Part shown: one piece after another, positions 1-10,585 of the stretch
How positions within the stretch are numbered: position 1 is the stretch's first letter
How the letters are laid out: every line of letters starts with the position of its first letter
Source: Parachlamydiales bacterium
Lineage (GTDB): Bacteria; Chlamydiota; Chlamydiia; Chlamydiales; Rhabdochlamydiaceae
Assembly: GCA_023265455.1 (NCBI GenBank)
Contig: JAHFTQ010000005.1
Coordinates: 1-64,000, forward strand
DNA: 64,000 bases
Direction of reading: 5' to 3'
Position numbers and translations under genes: made by a program
Notes under the pieces: generated by a model
What the model was told of the DNA's origin: nothing
The model's input: the letters and a program-made list of their open reading frames with translations, nothing else
Database searches by the model: none

Positions 1-42
1 CGTCCCCGTACCCCTGGCCGTTGGTATCTAAGTTCCCCTGAA

Positions 43-119
43 GGTGACATTTTAACTTTGCTCGAAAAGGGACATTTTAACTTTGCTCAGGAGGGTGACA
101 TTTTATCTTTGCCTTGACA
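43..119. mobile_element. Terminal end of an IS21-like insertion sequence (multiple short terminal repeats)
   Basis: Three direct copies of (G)TGACATTTTAACTTTGCTC-type repeat at ~43-63, ~69-88 and ~94-113, the last followed by TTGACA; multiple terminal repeats of this kind are typical of IS21-family ends. The transposase lies outside the window. Confidence 0.5.
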
Positions 120-242
120 CGCTATTTTCCGTATCTGGAGAGTTTTTCCGATGACCCGAAACTTGTACTGATATTATTAGGCAAATCGCGCCTTGTCCTA
201 AATGTTTAGCATTGCTAGGATGATTCTCCTAAATAATAAATT

Positions 243-1010
243 ATGAAAGCAGTTATCCTTGCAGGCGGTTTGGGCACCCGAATTAGTGAAGAGACCAACT
301 TAAAACCCAAGCCCATGATCGAAATCGGGGGAAAACCTCTTCTTTGGCATATCATGAAGATCTATTCTGCTCATGGGATTCACGATTTTATTATTTGTGT
401 TGGATACCGGGGTTATGTAGTTAAGGAATATTTTGCTAATTTCTTTCTCCACTCCTCTGACATCACTTTCGATATTCCAAAAAATTCAATCGATTTTCAT
501 ACCACTTCTGTTGAACCCTGGCGCGTCACTATTGTTGATACAGGAGAACACACCATGACAGGAGGGCGCTTGAAGCGCATTGCGCCCTACTTAGGTCACG
601 AAGACTTCTGTTTGACCTATGGAGACGGCCTAGCCGATATCGATATCAAATCGTTAATCCAGTTTCATCAGGAACATTCTCTTTTAGCGACAATGACAGC
701 CGTCCAACCGCCGGGCCGTTTTGGAGCCCTTACCTTGGAAGAAAAGAAAGTCATCTCTTTCCAAGAAAAACCCTCTGGAGATGGAGGATGGATCAATGGA
801 GGATTCTTTGTTCTTTCTCCAAAAGTCCTCGATTTCATAGAGGACGATTCGACAGTGTGGGAAAAAGATCCTTTAGAACAGCTCGCCGCGCAAGGACAAC
901 TTGCTGCCTATCCTCACCGAGGTTTTTGGCAACCTATGGACACCCTGCGCGATAAAAACTATTTAGAACAATTATGGACCACAAAGTCTGGGGCATGGAA
1001 AGTTTGGTAG
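243..1010 (+). CDS. rfbF: Glucose-1-phosphate cytidylyltransferase
   Basis: MKAVILAGGLGTRISEETNLKPKPMIEIGGKPLLWHIMKIY nucleotidyltransferase signature; followed by rfbG and rfbH homologues. Confidence 0.93.
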   Translation: MKAVILAGGLGTRISEETNLKPKPMIEIGGKPLLWHIMKIYSAHGIHDFIICVGYRGYVVKEYFANFFLHSSDITFDIPKNSIDFHTTSVEPWRVTIVDTGEHTMTGGRLKRIAPYLGHEDFCLTYGDGLADIDIKSLIQFHQEHSLLATMTAVQPPGRFGALTLEEKKVISFQEKPSGDGGWINGGFFVLSPKVLDFIEDDSTVWEKDPLEQLAAQGQLAAYPHRGFWQPMDTLRDKNYLEQLWTTKSGAWKVW

Positions 1011-2122
1011 AATTCTGGAAAGATAAAAAAGTTCTCATCACAGGCCATACCGGCTTTAAGGGCGCCTGGCTTTCTCTTTTCCTCCAATATCTGGGAGCGG
1101 AAACCATTGGAGTTGCCCTAGACCCGATTTCTCCGCTGGCTCTTTTTGAGCAAGCCGTTGTAGGTCAAGGCATGGTTGATATCCGAGGCGACCTTGGACA
1201 TCCCCAGCTTTTACTTCAAGTGATGCAGGAGCACCAGCCTGAAATCGTTTTCCATCTGGCAGCGCAATCACTTGTGCGGCCCTCTTATCTCGACCCTAAG
1301 CTAACTTATATGACTAACGTCATGGGAACCGTTCAATTATTTGAAGCTGTGCGTCTTGCTTCTTCAGTCAAAGCCGTTCTGAATATCACCTCTGATAAAT
1401 GTTATAAAAACCAAGAGTGGCATTGGGGATATCGAGAACACGATTCTCTAGGAGGCTTTGACCCCTATAGTACGAGTAAAGCGTGTGCAGAGCTCGTGAC
1501 AGCCTCCTATCGACAAGCTTTTTTTCAAGATAAACTGGGCATTGCCACTGCAAGAGCTGGCAACGTCATTGGCGGAGGGGATTGGGCAGAAGATCGTTTA
1601 GTTCCAGATTTTGTTCGCTCATGCATCAGCAAGACTCCCTTGACGATCCGCAGCCCCGAGTCCATTCGTCCCTGGCAACATGTTTTAGATCCTCTTTTTG
1701 GTTATCTTCAACTTGCTGAACACCTTTACAATGATCCTGCCAGGTACGGAGAGGCGTGGAATTTTGGGCCATCAGATAGTAACTGCCTCCCTGTTCAAGC
1801 CATTGCAAAAAAGCTCGTTCAATTTTGGGGGCCTTCCGCTTCCTACGAGTGCATACCTAACGATCAGTATCATGAAGCGACATTTCTTAAACTCGATAGC
1901 TCTAAGGCAAGGGCCCAACTGAACTGGCGTCCTCAACTCGCGATTGATAATGCGCTACAAATGACGATAGATTGGTATCAAAAGTGCCTTGCACAAAGAG
2001 AAGACATGCGCCTTTTTTCTCTACATCAAATTCAGGAATATATTAAATTACAAAATACAAAAAATCAGAATCAAATTTTTCAGAAAACTAACATTAGACA
2101 AACACAAGAGGTTCTTGCATGA
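995..2122 (+). CDS. rfbG: CDP-glucose 4,6-dehydratase
   Basis: SDR Rossmann motif KKVLITGHTGFKGAWL, YSTSK active site; start may be 974 or 995. Confidence 0.92.
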   Translation: MESLVEFWKDKKVLITGHTGFKGAWLSLFLQYLGAETIGVALDPISPLALFEQAVVGQGMVDIRGDLGHPQLLLQVMQEHQPEIVFHLAAQSLVRPSYLDPKLTYMTNVMGTVQLFEAVRLASSVKAVLNITSDKCYKNQEWHWGYREHDSLGGFDPYSTSKACAELVTASYRQAFFQDKLGIATARAGNVIGGGDWAEDRLVPDFVRSCISKTPLTIRSPESIRPWQHVLDPLFGYLQLAEHLYNDPARYGEAWNFGPSDSNCLPVQAIAKKLVQFWGPSASYECIPNDQYHEATFLKLDSSKARAQLNWRPQLAIDNALQMTIDWYQKCLAQREDMRLFSLHQIQEYIKLQNTKNQNQIFQKTNIRQTQEVLA

Positions 2123-3333
2123 AAAATCCACACGTTCCCTACGGAAAAAGTGTCCATGGAGAAGATGAGATCGCTGCCGTTCTTCATGTCCTCCGAACAT
2201 CTACTCAAATGGGGCCCCATGTCCGAAAAATGGAAGCTCAGATTGCCGAGCTCTTTGATAAAAAATTTGGGATCATGGTCAATTCAGGCTCTTCAGCTAA
2301 CTACCTCTCCATCGAGCTCCTTTCTCTTCCAGAAGGAGGAGAAGTCATTACACCTGCACTCACATTTTCAACAACTGTCGCTCCTCTCATTAAAAATCGA
2401 CTAATTCCCGCTTTTGTCGATGTTGAGCCCAACACGTTCAATATTGATGCTGATGCTATTGAAGCTATGGTTTCATCCAAAACAGTTGCTATGATGATCC
2501 CTAACCTTCTAGGTAACCTTCCCCATTGGCAACAGCTGAGAGAGATCGCCGATCGGCATCGTCTTATTGTGATTGAAGACTCCGCCGATACCGTCGGAGC
2601 TACATTCGGAGGATATTCAACCGGTCATTATAGCGATTTGAGCACCACCAGTTTTTATGGCTCCCATATCATCAACTGTGCTGGAAATGGAGGTTTGCTG
2701 GCAGTCAATGAGGAAAGATTCGCCTCCAGGGCTAAGCTTTTGCGAAGCTGGGGACGTAGCTCTTCCCTGTTTGTAGAATCGGAAGCCATCGAAAACCGCT
2801 TTAATGTGCAGGTCGATGCGATCGACTATGACGCAAAATTTATCTTTGAAGCCATTGGTTACAATTTAGAGCCTTCTGAAATGGGAGCAGCTTTTGGCCT
2901 GGTTCAACTTGCAAAGCTCCAGGAAAACATTGATATTCGCCGAAGAAACTTTCAAAAACACATCAATTTTTTTAAGGCCTATGAAGAGTGGTTTCATTTA
3001 CCCGAAGAGAAACCCCTCATTCGAACGGGGTGGCTTGCTTTCCCTTTACGCCTCAAAGAAGGAGTTCCTTTCTCAAGAAAAGAGCTCCAAATTTTCCTCG
3101 AAAAGAGAAATATCCAAACAAGAACCATCTTTACTGGAAACATCCTGCGACAACCCGGTTTTAAAACAATCCCACGAAGAGAAACACGCCAGGGCTATCC
3201 TAACACTGATGCCGTTATGAAAAATGGAATGTTGATTGCCTGTCATCAAGGGGTAACCGAAGAAATGATGACCCATCTACATGCCTCATTTACGGAATTC
3301 ATGTCACAGAAGGTATCGACAGCGCTTGTGTGA
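2119..3333 (+). CDS. rfbH: CDP-4-keto-6-deoxyglucose 3-dehydratase / DegT-DnrJ-EryC1 aminotransferase family, RfbH-like
   Basis: PLP-fold type I protein; VNSGSSANYLS, IEDSADTVGATFGG and STTSFYGSHIINCAGNGG (RfbH carries His instead of the Schiff-base Lys). Confidence 0.9.
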   Translation: MKNPHVPYGKSVHGEDEIAAVLHVLRTSTQMGPHVRKMEAQIAELFDKKFGIMVNSGSSANYLSIELLSLPEGGEVITPALTFSTTVAPLIKNRLIPAFVDVEPNTFNIDADAIEAMVSSKTVAMMIPNLLGNLPHWQQLREIADRHRLIVIEDSADTVGATFGGYSTGHYSDLSTTSFYGSHIINCAGNGGLLAVNEERFASRAKLLRSWGRSSSLFVESEAIENRFNVQVDAIDYDAKFIFEAIGYNLEPSEMGAAFGLVQLAKLQENIDIRRRNFQKHINFFKAYEEWFHLPEEKPLIRTGWLAFPLRLKEGVPFSRKELQIFLEKRNIQTRTIFTGNILRQPGFKTIPRRETRQGYPNTDAVMKNGMLIACHQGVTEEMMTHLHASFTEFMSQKVSTALV

Positions 3334-4271
3334 ACCCAGATTTTTCAGAACACCGTATTTTTTTAACAGGAGCAACAGGTTTTGTCGGATCCCATGTTGC
3401 GAGTAAGCTTCTCCTTGCGGGGATGCAAGTTCATGCTCTTTGTAGAAACCCTCCTGCTGATCCTTCACCGATTCACTGGCACATCGGCGATCTCAAAAAC
3501 CCCGCCTCTCTTAAAGAGGCTCTTATTGCCGCTCGTCCGCACACTGTCATCCATTGTGCCGCCTATGGCATTCGTCATCACGAGCGCTCTCATCAGGAGC
3601 TCATTGATATCAACATTCAAGGAACCTTGTCTTTGATGGAATTGGCAGCACACTATGGTGTTCAGCGATGGATTCAGACCGGTTCTTGCTTTGAATACCC
3701 TTCTCAAAGAGAACCGCTGACAGAAGAAGCTATCCCCGCGCCGCCGAGTCTCTACGGAGTCACCAAAGTTGCCAGCACACTCCTGGCCCTTCAACAAGGC
3801 CTCTTGCTCCATATTCCGACGACGGCCTTACGTTTATTTAGTGTTTATGGCCCTTTTGAATCAAAGCAGCGACTCATCCCGACTTTACTAGCATCTTGCC
3901 TGACTGAGCAACCCGCTTCTTTGAGTTCAGGCCATAAAATTCGAGATTTTGTCTACGTTGAAGATGTTGCTGCCCTTTATGTTGCTCTCGCAACAACTTC
4001 TCATTTTCCAGCTGGAGAAATTTTCAATATTGGATCAGGTATTTCCACCACCCTCCAAGAGGTAGGAAGTCTCGTTGAAACCCTCACTGAGAAATCAGGA
4101 TACTTCCATTGGGGAGAAAAACCCGATCGCCCCATGGAGCATCTTTCTCTTGTTGCTGACATCACAAAAAGTCAAAAAATCCTCCAATGGAAAGCTAAAA
4201 CCTCGCTAGAACAAGGGCTGACCCAAATCATAAGGAGTCAATATGGCACTGAATGTCTTAACAGAGCGTAA
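3330..4271 (+). CDS. NAD-dependent epimerase/dehydratase (candidate CDP-paratose/abequose synthase-like reductase)
   Basis: GTG start; FLTGATGFVGSHVASKLL, YGVTK, RDFVYVEDVA; position directly after rfbFGH. Confidence 0.8.
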   Translation: MNPDFSEHRIFLTGATGFVGSHVASKLLLAGMQVHALCRNPPADPSPIHWHIGDLKNPASLKEALIAARPHTVIHCAAYGIRHHERSHQELIDINIQGTLSLMELAAHYGVQRWIQTGSCFEYPSQREPLTEEAIPAPPSLYGVTKVASTLLALQQGLLLHIPTTALRLFSVYGPFESKQRLIPTLLASCLTEQPASLSSGHKIRDFVYVEDVAALYVALATTSHFPAGEIFNIGSGISTTLQEVGSLVETLTEKSGYFHWGEKPDRPMEHLSLVADITKSQKILQWKAKTSLEQGLTQIIRSQYGTECLNRA

Positions 4272-5244
4272 TTTAGAGCCCCTCCTCACAGGAAGGCATA
4301 TCCACAACCTGGATATCGTTATTCCTTGCCATAATGAGCAAGAAGTTGTTGCAGTAACGCACCAACGTCTCACTCAGATTCTATCGGACCTGGTTGCAAG
4401 GGGAAAAATCTCTTCCTACACCCTTGTATTCGTTGATAATGGATCCACCGATGAGACACTCCCTTTGCTGTTAAAGCTCTTTAACCAAGATCCGCATACG
4501 ACTGTCGTTACCCTTCGCAATAATTTCGAGTATCAAGGCTCAATTTCTGCAGGGTTGTATCATTCAAAAGGAGACGCAGCGATTACAATCGACGCCGATC
4601 TTCAGGATCCACCTGAAAAAATTGAAGCGATGATTGAAAAATACGAAGAAGGATTTGACCTAGTGCTTGGAGTTCGAGGAGACCGTCGAACAGATACTCT
4701 CTTTAAGAGGACAACTGCCCAGTGGTATTATACACTGCTGCGTTTTATGGGCGTTCCCGTCGTTCCTCACCACGGAGATTTTCGATTAATGTCTAAAGAG
4801 CTTGTGGCTCTCTTTAATCAGCTACCAGAAAGAAACCGCTTGATTCGAGCCATGGTCATTCAGTTGGATGCAAAATATGCCATCGTTCAATACCAAAGGG
4901 AGCCCAGAAGGGGAGGTTATTCTAAATTTTCCCTGTCTTCCCTCATCTCTTTAGGACTAGATGGCATCACTTCCTATAGCTATTCTCTCCTACGTATAGC
5001 CGGTGTCATGGGATTTTTTTTCTTTCTCTCGTCTTTCATCTGCATGGGATTTGTTCTTTATACAAAGTGGACACACGATAGAGTCCCCGGATGGGCGTCC
5101 ATTCTTTGCTTTCTCCTTTTTTTCAGTGGGATCCAGCTTTTATTTTTAGGAATGATCGGTGAATACATTGGAAAAATCTACAAAGAGATTAAACAACGCC
5201 CCCTCTTTATTGTCCGAAAGAAATATAGCCACCATAAATCTTAG
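4243..5244 (+). CDS. Family 2 glycosyltransferase, DPM1/GtrB-like with two C-terminal TM segments
   Basis: LDIVIPCHNEQE, DADLQDPPE; hydrophobic C-terminus. Confidence 0.9.
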   Translation: MALNVLTERNLEPLLTGRHIHNLDIVIPCHNEQEVVAVTHQRLTQILSDLVARGKISSYTLVFVDNGSTDETLPLLLKLFNQDPHTTVVTLRNNFEYQGSISAGLYHSKGDAAITIDADLQDPPEKIEAMIEKYEEGFDLVLGVRGDRRTDTLFKRTTAQWYYTLLRFMGVPVVPHHGDFRLMSKELVALFNQLPERNRLIRAMVIQLDAKYAIVQYQREPRRGGYSKFSLSSLISLGLDGITSYSYSLLRIAGVMGFFFFLSSFICMGFVLYTKWTHDRVPGWASILCFLLFFSGIQLLFLGMIGEYIGKIYKEIKQRPLFIVRKKYSHHKS

Positions 5245-5247
5245 TGG

Positions 5248-7056
5248 TTATCCTTTTAGCACATAGAGTGGTATTCGTACGCTATTTACATGAATTTCAC
5301 GAAACTGCACAAGGTCTAGAAAGAAACCCATCTGCTCCAATCGACTTTGTAGCTCTTTGACTTGGCTTTCATTTTCAGTGACAAGGACAACAACTTTTGT
5401 TTTTTGGTGGGATAGTTTTCCTTTGATCTCTTCTAACTTAAGATCTTGAATCGATGGCATCGGAAATGCCGGATGCAAATAGTCAAATGTCGTATTTGTC
5501 AGCGAATAGCCGATATCGGAAAGTGGACAGCTAGGATTCTTAGGAGCTTTCTCATCAAACCAGATAAATATATTTCTTGCCCTATTAGGGATCCCCTGCT
5601 TCCCGTATGTATTGTAAAGCCACTCCGCAGCCTCCGTAATAGCTAAATGCCCATCTCGAACAGAGAACGGTGCGGTTTGGTAATAGACAGGAAATATACT
5701 AGCAGCTGCTAAAAAAGCTACCGCAAAGATATTCTGCGTAGGCCCCCGTTTGTAAAAGAAAAGAAGACAGAGTGCCACACTAAAAAGCAGAAACATAAGG
5801 ATAAACGGCGGAATTTGAAAAAGAAATTGGAATGAAAATTGAGTCCTAAGGCTGAGTGCAATCACCGCAACCCCTCCTAAAATCATTGGTAGATAATGAT
5901 TGCGAACTTGATCAGATAAACACAAACTGAAGCTAGCAGCCATTGATAGGACAAAAGGGATAATCAATGGATAAGCAAAATATGACGTATTTAAAGTGTC
6001 TTTTTTAAGTAGCTGCCAAAATAACCACACAGCTCCAATGAATACAAATTGCAGTTGGAGGTGCTGCGCAAGCAGTACTATCGGACGATTCTGACTTTTG
6101 CGCCAGAAAAGCAGCGACCCCAAAGCAAAAAACATCATCGCTGTCAAGGGGCCAAGCCAATATGCGTTTAAAACCCACTCACTCCACGGCTTCCACCAAG
6201 GAGATATCGCCCAGCTGCCGTAAAGAAAAGTCTTCGTCAGGGCAAATTGAGGAAGGAAAAACAGAAATGGATATCCATACGCCCGGCTAAGGAGTCCGCA
6301 GATCACCGTCGCTAAGATAAGGCCTAACAGAGTTGCAGAAAGAAATTTTATAAGAGAGATATTCTCCTTGCAAAACACCTTCCTGACAACGTAAAAATGC
6401 ATCAACAAAATGGGAACAAAATTCACATAAAGGATCAGGGTGTGTGCAGTCATCCCATAGACACACCCAAACAAAACCAACCACCATAAAGCTTGTTTTT
6501 CTTTTTGAGCAGCAATCGTAAGAATCAAAAAGCTAAGCGCGTATAAAGGCCCCACTAAAGTGTTGTGATAATCTGCTCCACCAGAGCCGAGAAATGGTTG
6601 ATAAATACATAAAAAAACTGCCGCAAGAAGAGCAGGAACATATCCAAGAAGCCTCCGGATCGTAAAATAGACTGAAAATGTCCCAAGCCAGAGACAGAAA
6701 TACTGCAAAATATAAGAAGCGCTTAAGGAAGAGAAAAATTTTCTAACGGAATATTGTAAAAAAATCCATAAAATTCGGCTGAGTTTATAGTAGCCAACTT
6801 TCATATACCCCCCAAATCTTCGATCATCAAACGTGGTCCCATACCCGAAATAAAGCCAAGGGTCGAGATATCCCGCAGGGGTAAACATCCAAGCGTCGTT
6901 CAGCAATGCTAGGGTAATGGAGAGTAAAATGACAAAACATAGAGCAAACCAGGGAGATCTAATTAAGTTTAATTTCGACGAAATTCCGCTTTCTGTACTG
7001 CTATAGCGACTAAAAGATTCTTCATACCATCTTTGGTAAGCGCGAAAATATTTCAT
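5248..7056 (-). CDS. Polytopic membrane protein, GT-C/STT3-like
   Basis: 602 aa, many TM segments, early luminal-type DPW motif (GYLDPWLYFGYG) and GGADYHNT. Confidence 0.5.
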   Translation of the reverse strand: MKYFRAYQRWYEESFSRYSSTESGISSKLNLIRSPWFALCFVILLSITLALLNDAWMFTPAGYLDPWLYFGYGTTFDDRRFGGYMKVGYYKLSRILWIFLQYSVRKFFSSLSASYILQYFCLWLGTFSVYFTIRRLLGYVPALLAAVFLCIYQPFLGSGGADYHNTLVGPLYALSFLILTIAAQKEKQALWWLVLFGCVYGMTAHTLILYVNFVPILLMHFYVVRKVFCKENISLIKFLSATLLGLILATVICGLLSRAYGYPFLFFLPQFALTKTFLYGSWAISPWWKPWSEWVLNAYWLGPLTAMMFFALGSLLFWRKSQNRPIVLLAQHLQLQFVFIGAVWLFWQLLKKDTLNTSYFAYPLIIPFVLSMAASFSLCLSDQVRNHYLPMILGGVAVIALSLRTQFSFQFLFQIPPFILMFLLFSVALCLLFFYKRGPTQNIFAVAFLAAASIFPVYYQTAPFSVRDGHLAITEAAEWLYNTYGKQGIPNRARNIFIWFDEKAPKNPSCPLSDIGYSLTNTTFDYLHPAFPMPSIQDLKLEEIKGKLSHQKTKVVVLVTENESQVKELQSRLEQMGFFLDLVQFREIHVNSVRIPLYVLKG

Positions 7057-7115
7057 GCTGCGAATTTTAATTTGGCCAGGGGGTTAATGTCAATTTATCT
7101 TTGCACAGGGTTTTA

Positions 7116-8276
7116 TCAAACCTTGACTTCTTCGAAGTCCCAATTTGACATTCCCCAATTGTCATCGTTATAAGTGGCTTTGGATTTCTTGAGCTCTAAA
7201 GTGTATTTTTTTAAATCGGCGTTGCTCAAGTAGGGAATGCCTTTAGATTTTAGCCTCTCAAATAACAAGTGAGCTCCCTCAGGTGAATAGCCCGATCCTA
7301 AATCATGTTCAATATGAAAAATAGGCATTTTTTGGGGCAAACACCTATGTTTGATGCCCTGCTGCCGCGCTTGATAAAGCAAGATAGAATCGAGATGCCA
7401 GGAGTACATATGCCATTCGGGATATCCATTCAGTTGATTCCAGCCTTCTTGAGAAAGAATGGTAAAGTCTCCACAGGCGTTAGTGTGGAGAACCAGCGAG
7501 TTACGCGGATGAAGGAAACAGATCAGGCGCTTAATGAACGAACGAATGGTTCTGTAAATAAAGATGGGGCTCTTAATGAGCCGAAGGACAATTTTGCTAA
7601 TGACGAAACAAAGAAATTTGATAAGATTGGTTTTTTTGCCGACTTCTTTAATTTTTTTTAGAACCTTGGAAATTTTTTCCTTGAACGCATTTTTTTTGAT
7701 AAGGGTTGTACCAATTCTCCCATTAATGCGGAAATAATTTTGAAAGCAGAATTTTAAGATCTCATCAAAAGAATCGGTTTGAGGGAGGATTTCGGGAACG
7801 TCGAGTCGATCAACCCTGTAAAGAGAATCAGGGGATAACTGGTGTTTCATGAATTGCATGAGCTGGTCCGAAAATAAAATGTCAATATTCGTAGCTAAGA
7901 CAAATTTCCCCAAAGCCCGTCGGATGCCGACGTTTTTCCCAATCATCTGGAAAAGGGGGAGACTTTCGGCATGATCGAGCGTACGGTGAGCTTCAGGGGG
8001 AACCCGGATGATCCGGATGGAACAAGGGCCTTTATCTTGAGGATAACGGAGAGCCTTGGCTAAAGGGAGAGTGTCGTTTGGTGGGTTCCATTCAACCAAA
8101 ATAAGCTCTGCATGCAGATCGTGCTTTTTGCATTGCGCTACAAAGCCATCCACGAACATCTGCATTCGATAGAGCAGATTTTTACCATGATTATCATTGC
8201 GCGAAGTTGCGACGACGCTGAGGAAAGGTTCGTGGGTCATACCTGAGCTCCAACTGCCATTTGATCGTAAATCCAT
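7116..8276 (-). CDS. Glycosyltransferase-like protein
   Basis: SVVATSRNDNHG N-terminus, FVLATNIDILFS, embedded in glycan cluster. Confidence 0.5.
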   Translation of the reverse strand: MDLRSNGSWSSGMTHEPFLSVVATSRNDNHGKNLLYRMQMFVDGFVAQCKKHDLHAELILVEWNPPNDTLPLAKALRYPQDKGPCSIRIIRVPPEAHRTLDHAESLPLFQMIGKNVGIRRALGKFVLATNIDILFSDQLMQFMKHQLSPDSLYRVDRLDVPEILPQTDSFDEILKFCFQNYFRINGRIGTTLIKKNAFKEKISKVLKKIKEVGKKTNLIKFLCFVISKIVLRLIKSPIFIYRTIRSFIKRLICFLHPRNSLVLHTNACGDFTILSQEGWNQLNGYPEWHMYSWHLDSILLYQARQQGIKHRCLPQKMPIFHIEHDLGSGYSPEGAHLLFERLKSKGIPYLSNADLKKYTLELKKSKATYNDDNWGMSNWDFEEVKV

Positions 8277-9223
8277 CGGTAAGTTTTTTCAAGGCCATCT
8301 CGAAGGGAAATGGAGGGCTGCCAGCCGAGTTTTTGCTGAATGAGCGTGTTGTCGCTATTGCGGCCTCGCACACCGAGAGGTGCATCGAGTTGATAGTGCC
8401 GTTTGACTTTGATACCAGCGATCTCTTCGATCAGGGTGGCAAGTTGGTTGATGGTCACAAGCTCATGACTGCCTAAGTTAATCGGCTCCTGAATCTCGCT
8501 GTTCATAATCTCTTTAGTTCCAAAGATACAATCATCGACGTACATAAAGCTGCGGGTTTGCTCTCCATCCCCCCAAATCTCGATCTGGTGATCTCCTGAA
8601 AGCTTGGCTTGGATGATCTTGCGGCACAGAGCAGCAGGAGCTTTTTCTCTTCCTCCTTGATAGGTGCCATAAGGACCGTAGACGTTGTGGTAACGGGCAG
8701 CGCGGGTGATCAGTCCGTAATCTTCTTGAAAATGGCGACACATCCGTTCACTAAAAAGCTTCTCCCAACCGTACCCATCTTCTGGCATCGCAGGATAGGC
8801 ATCAGCTTCCTTAAGAGCAATTACCTGAGGAGTCACTTGTTTTTCAGCAGCGTAGACACAGGCTGAAGAGGCAAAAAAGAACCGCTCAACCCCAAATTGT
8901 TTTGCGGCAAGGAGGAGATGGGTGTTGATGAGGACAGAGAGCATACAGTCGGCTTTATGAGCTTCAATAAACCCCATCCCCCCCATGTCAGCAGCTAGAT
9001 TGAAAACATACCGAGCTCCTTTGGTAACTTGCTCACAAGGGGCTTGTTCTTTCAAATCAGCTTGGATGTTTTCAACTTCGGGAAAGAGTTGGTACCAGTC
9101 TGCCTGTGGCTTGACATCGACAGCCCTGAGATGCGTAAATCCCCGTCTTACAAAATCCCCGACGAGATGGCCGCCGATAAAACCACCAGCTCCTGCAATC
9201 ACGATTAAATCTTCTTTTTTCAC
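8237..9223 (-). CDS. NAD-dependent epimerase, GDP-mannose 3,5-epimerase-like
   Basis: VIAGAGGFIGGHLV, NLAADMGGMGFIE, YGWEKLFSERMC, RYHNVYGPYGTYQGGREKAPAALCRK resemble GDP-mannose 3,5-epimerase. Confidence 0.8.
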   Translation of the reverse strand: MKKEDLIVIAGAGGFIGGHLVGDFVRRGFTHLRAVDVKPQADWYQLFPEVENIQADLKEQAPCEQVTKGARYVFNLAADMGGMGFIEAHKADCMLSVLINTHLLLAAKQFGVERFFFASSACVYAAEKQVTPQVIALKEADAYPAMPEDGYGWEKLFSERMCRHFQEDYGLITRAARYHNVYGPYGTYQGGREKAPAALCRKIIQAKLSGDHQIEIWGDGEQTRSFMYVDDCIFGTKEIMNSEIQEPINLGSHELVTINQLATLIEEIAGIKVKRHYQLDAPLGVRGRNSDNTLIQQKLGWQPSISLRDGLEKTYRWIYDQMAVGAQV

Positions 9224-9238
9224 TCGATTCTCCTATAG

Positions 9239-10585
9239 TTAACGCAGCGCAAGTGTATCAGAGGCGCCTTGGTTTTGGCCGTAGCCTAAATAAACGAGTT
9301 GGCAGAGCTGTGAAAACTCTGATTGAGCCAGAATGCGCCAACAATCGACGATGACTTTATTGCTACCGGTTTGCCCTAAAGCGTGGGGGGTGATCTCTAA
9401 CGAGAACTCTGGCCAAGGAATGAGAATGACCACCAGATCAGATTGACAAAGGCAATCGTGGACAGAAGTGGCGATCTGAACCTTTTGGCTTAAGAATTTT
9501 CTTGCTTCATCGAGCGCCATCGGATCATAAACAGAAAGCTCATAGCCCTTTTCGACGAGCTGGTGGGCTAGATGAATCCCTTGACTCTCTTCTACGACGT
9601 ATGTTCCTGGTTTATAGGAAAGACCTAAGATACCGATCTTTTTTGTCGGAGCCTGCTGCTGAATTAAATTCAGCAGTCGCTCGTTTTGATAAGCGTTGAT
9701 CTCTTGAGTTGCTTTTGCTATGTCGGCGCGAGCTCCCACCTTTTCAGCAAAAGCTACCAGAGCAACGTTATCTCGTGGAAAGCAAGGTCCTCCAAATGCG
9801 ACGGCTGCCTTTAAATATTTGGTTCCAATACGACTGTCGAGCCCAATGGCTTCTGTCACAACATTGACATCTCCCCCCGGAAGGCGATCGCAAAGGTCGG
9901 AGAGCATATTGGCGTAAGAGATTTTGGTGGTGACAAAGGTGTTGATCGAGATTTTGGCGAGCTCTGCGTTGACAAGACTCATCCGTTTGACAGGAGGATT
10001 ATTTTCACAACTCGTGCGGTAAATTTCTTCTAGAATAGCCCCCGCTTTTTGATCCGATTCTCCAATGAGAATCATATCGGGGTATAGCATATTGCGAATG
10101 ACGCTCCCAAGAGCGATAAATTCGGGATTATAACAAAGGCCTAGTTGAGAGCCGACTTTCCTGGTTGATGTGGTCTCAAGAGTTTGCCTGATTTCTCCAT
10201 CAGTCGAGCCAGGGATCACGGTACTGGTGATCACGACGAGATGATAGGCGCTCTTTTTTGCGATCGCTTTCCCGATTTGCTCCACAGCTTTTAAGAGATA
10301 TTGATTGGTGAAAAGGCCCTCTTCATCCGAGGGAGTCGGAACAATGACAAAAGTCACATCTGAATGAAGAATGGCCTCTTCGTAGTCGAGGGTAGCTTTT
10401 AATCGCGATTGATGGGTTGAGATCAGTTCTTGAAGACAGGGCTCTGGGACGGGTGCAATTCCCTGGTTAATCTTATTCACAAAATCGGGGTTGAGATCAA
10501 CGCCTATGACCTGATGCCCTTTGCTTGCCAATACAGCAGCTAAAGGAGCCCCTAATTTTCCAAGTCCGATGACCGATATTTCCAT
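9239..10585 (-). CDS. UDP-glucose/GDP-mannose dehydrogenase family protein
   Basis: MEISVIGLGKLGAPLAAVLASKGHQVIGVD; GGPCFPRD catalytic motif. Confidence 0.9.
   Translation of the reverse strand: MEISVIGLGKLGAPLAAVLASKGHQVIGVDLNPDFVNKINQGIAPVPEPCLQELISTHQSRLKATLDYEEAILHSDVTFVIVPTPSDEEGLFTNQYLLKAVEQIGKAIAKKSAYHLVVITSTVIPGSTDGEIRQTLETTSTRKVGSQLGLCYNPEFIALGSVIRNMLYPDMILIGESDQKAGAILEEIYRTSCENNPPVKRMSLVNAELAKISINTFVTTKISYANMLSDLCDRLPGGDVNVVTEAIGLDSRIGTKYLKAAVAFGGPCFPRDNVALVAFAEKVGARADIAKATQEINAYQNERLLNLIQQQAPTKKIGILGLSYKPGTYVVEESQGIHLAHQLVEKGYELSVYDPMALDEARKFLSQKVQIATSVHDCLCQSDLVVILIPWPEFSLEITPHALGQTGSNKVIVDCWRILAQSEFSQLCQLVYLGYGQNQGASDTLALR

Noticed and set aside
7086-7106. TCAATTTATCTTTGCACAGG resembling the IS21-like end repeat
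   Set aside because: Only a single partial match (ATTTATCTTTGC); likely chance in AT-rich intergenic DNA.
7305-7661. 118 aa + strand ORF
   Set aside because: Antisense to the glycosyltransferase-like gene 7116..8276; low-complexity translation.
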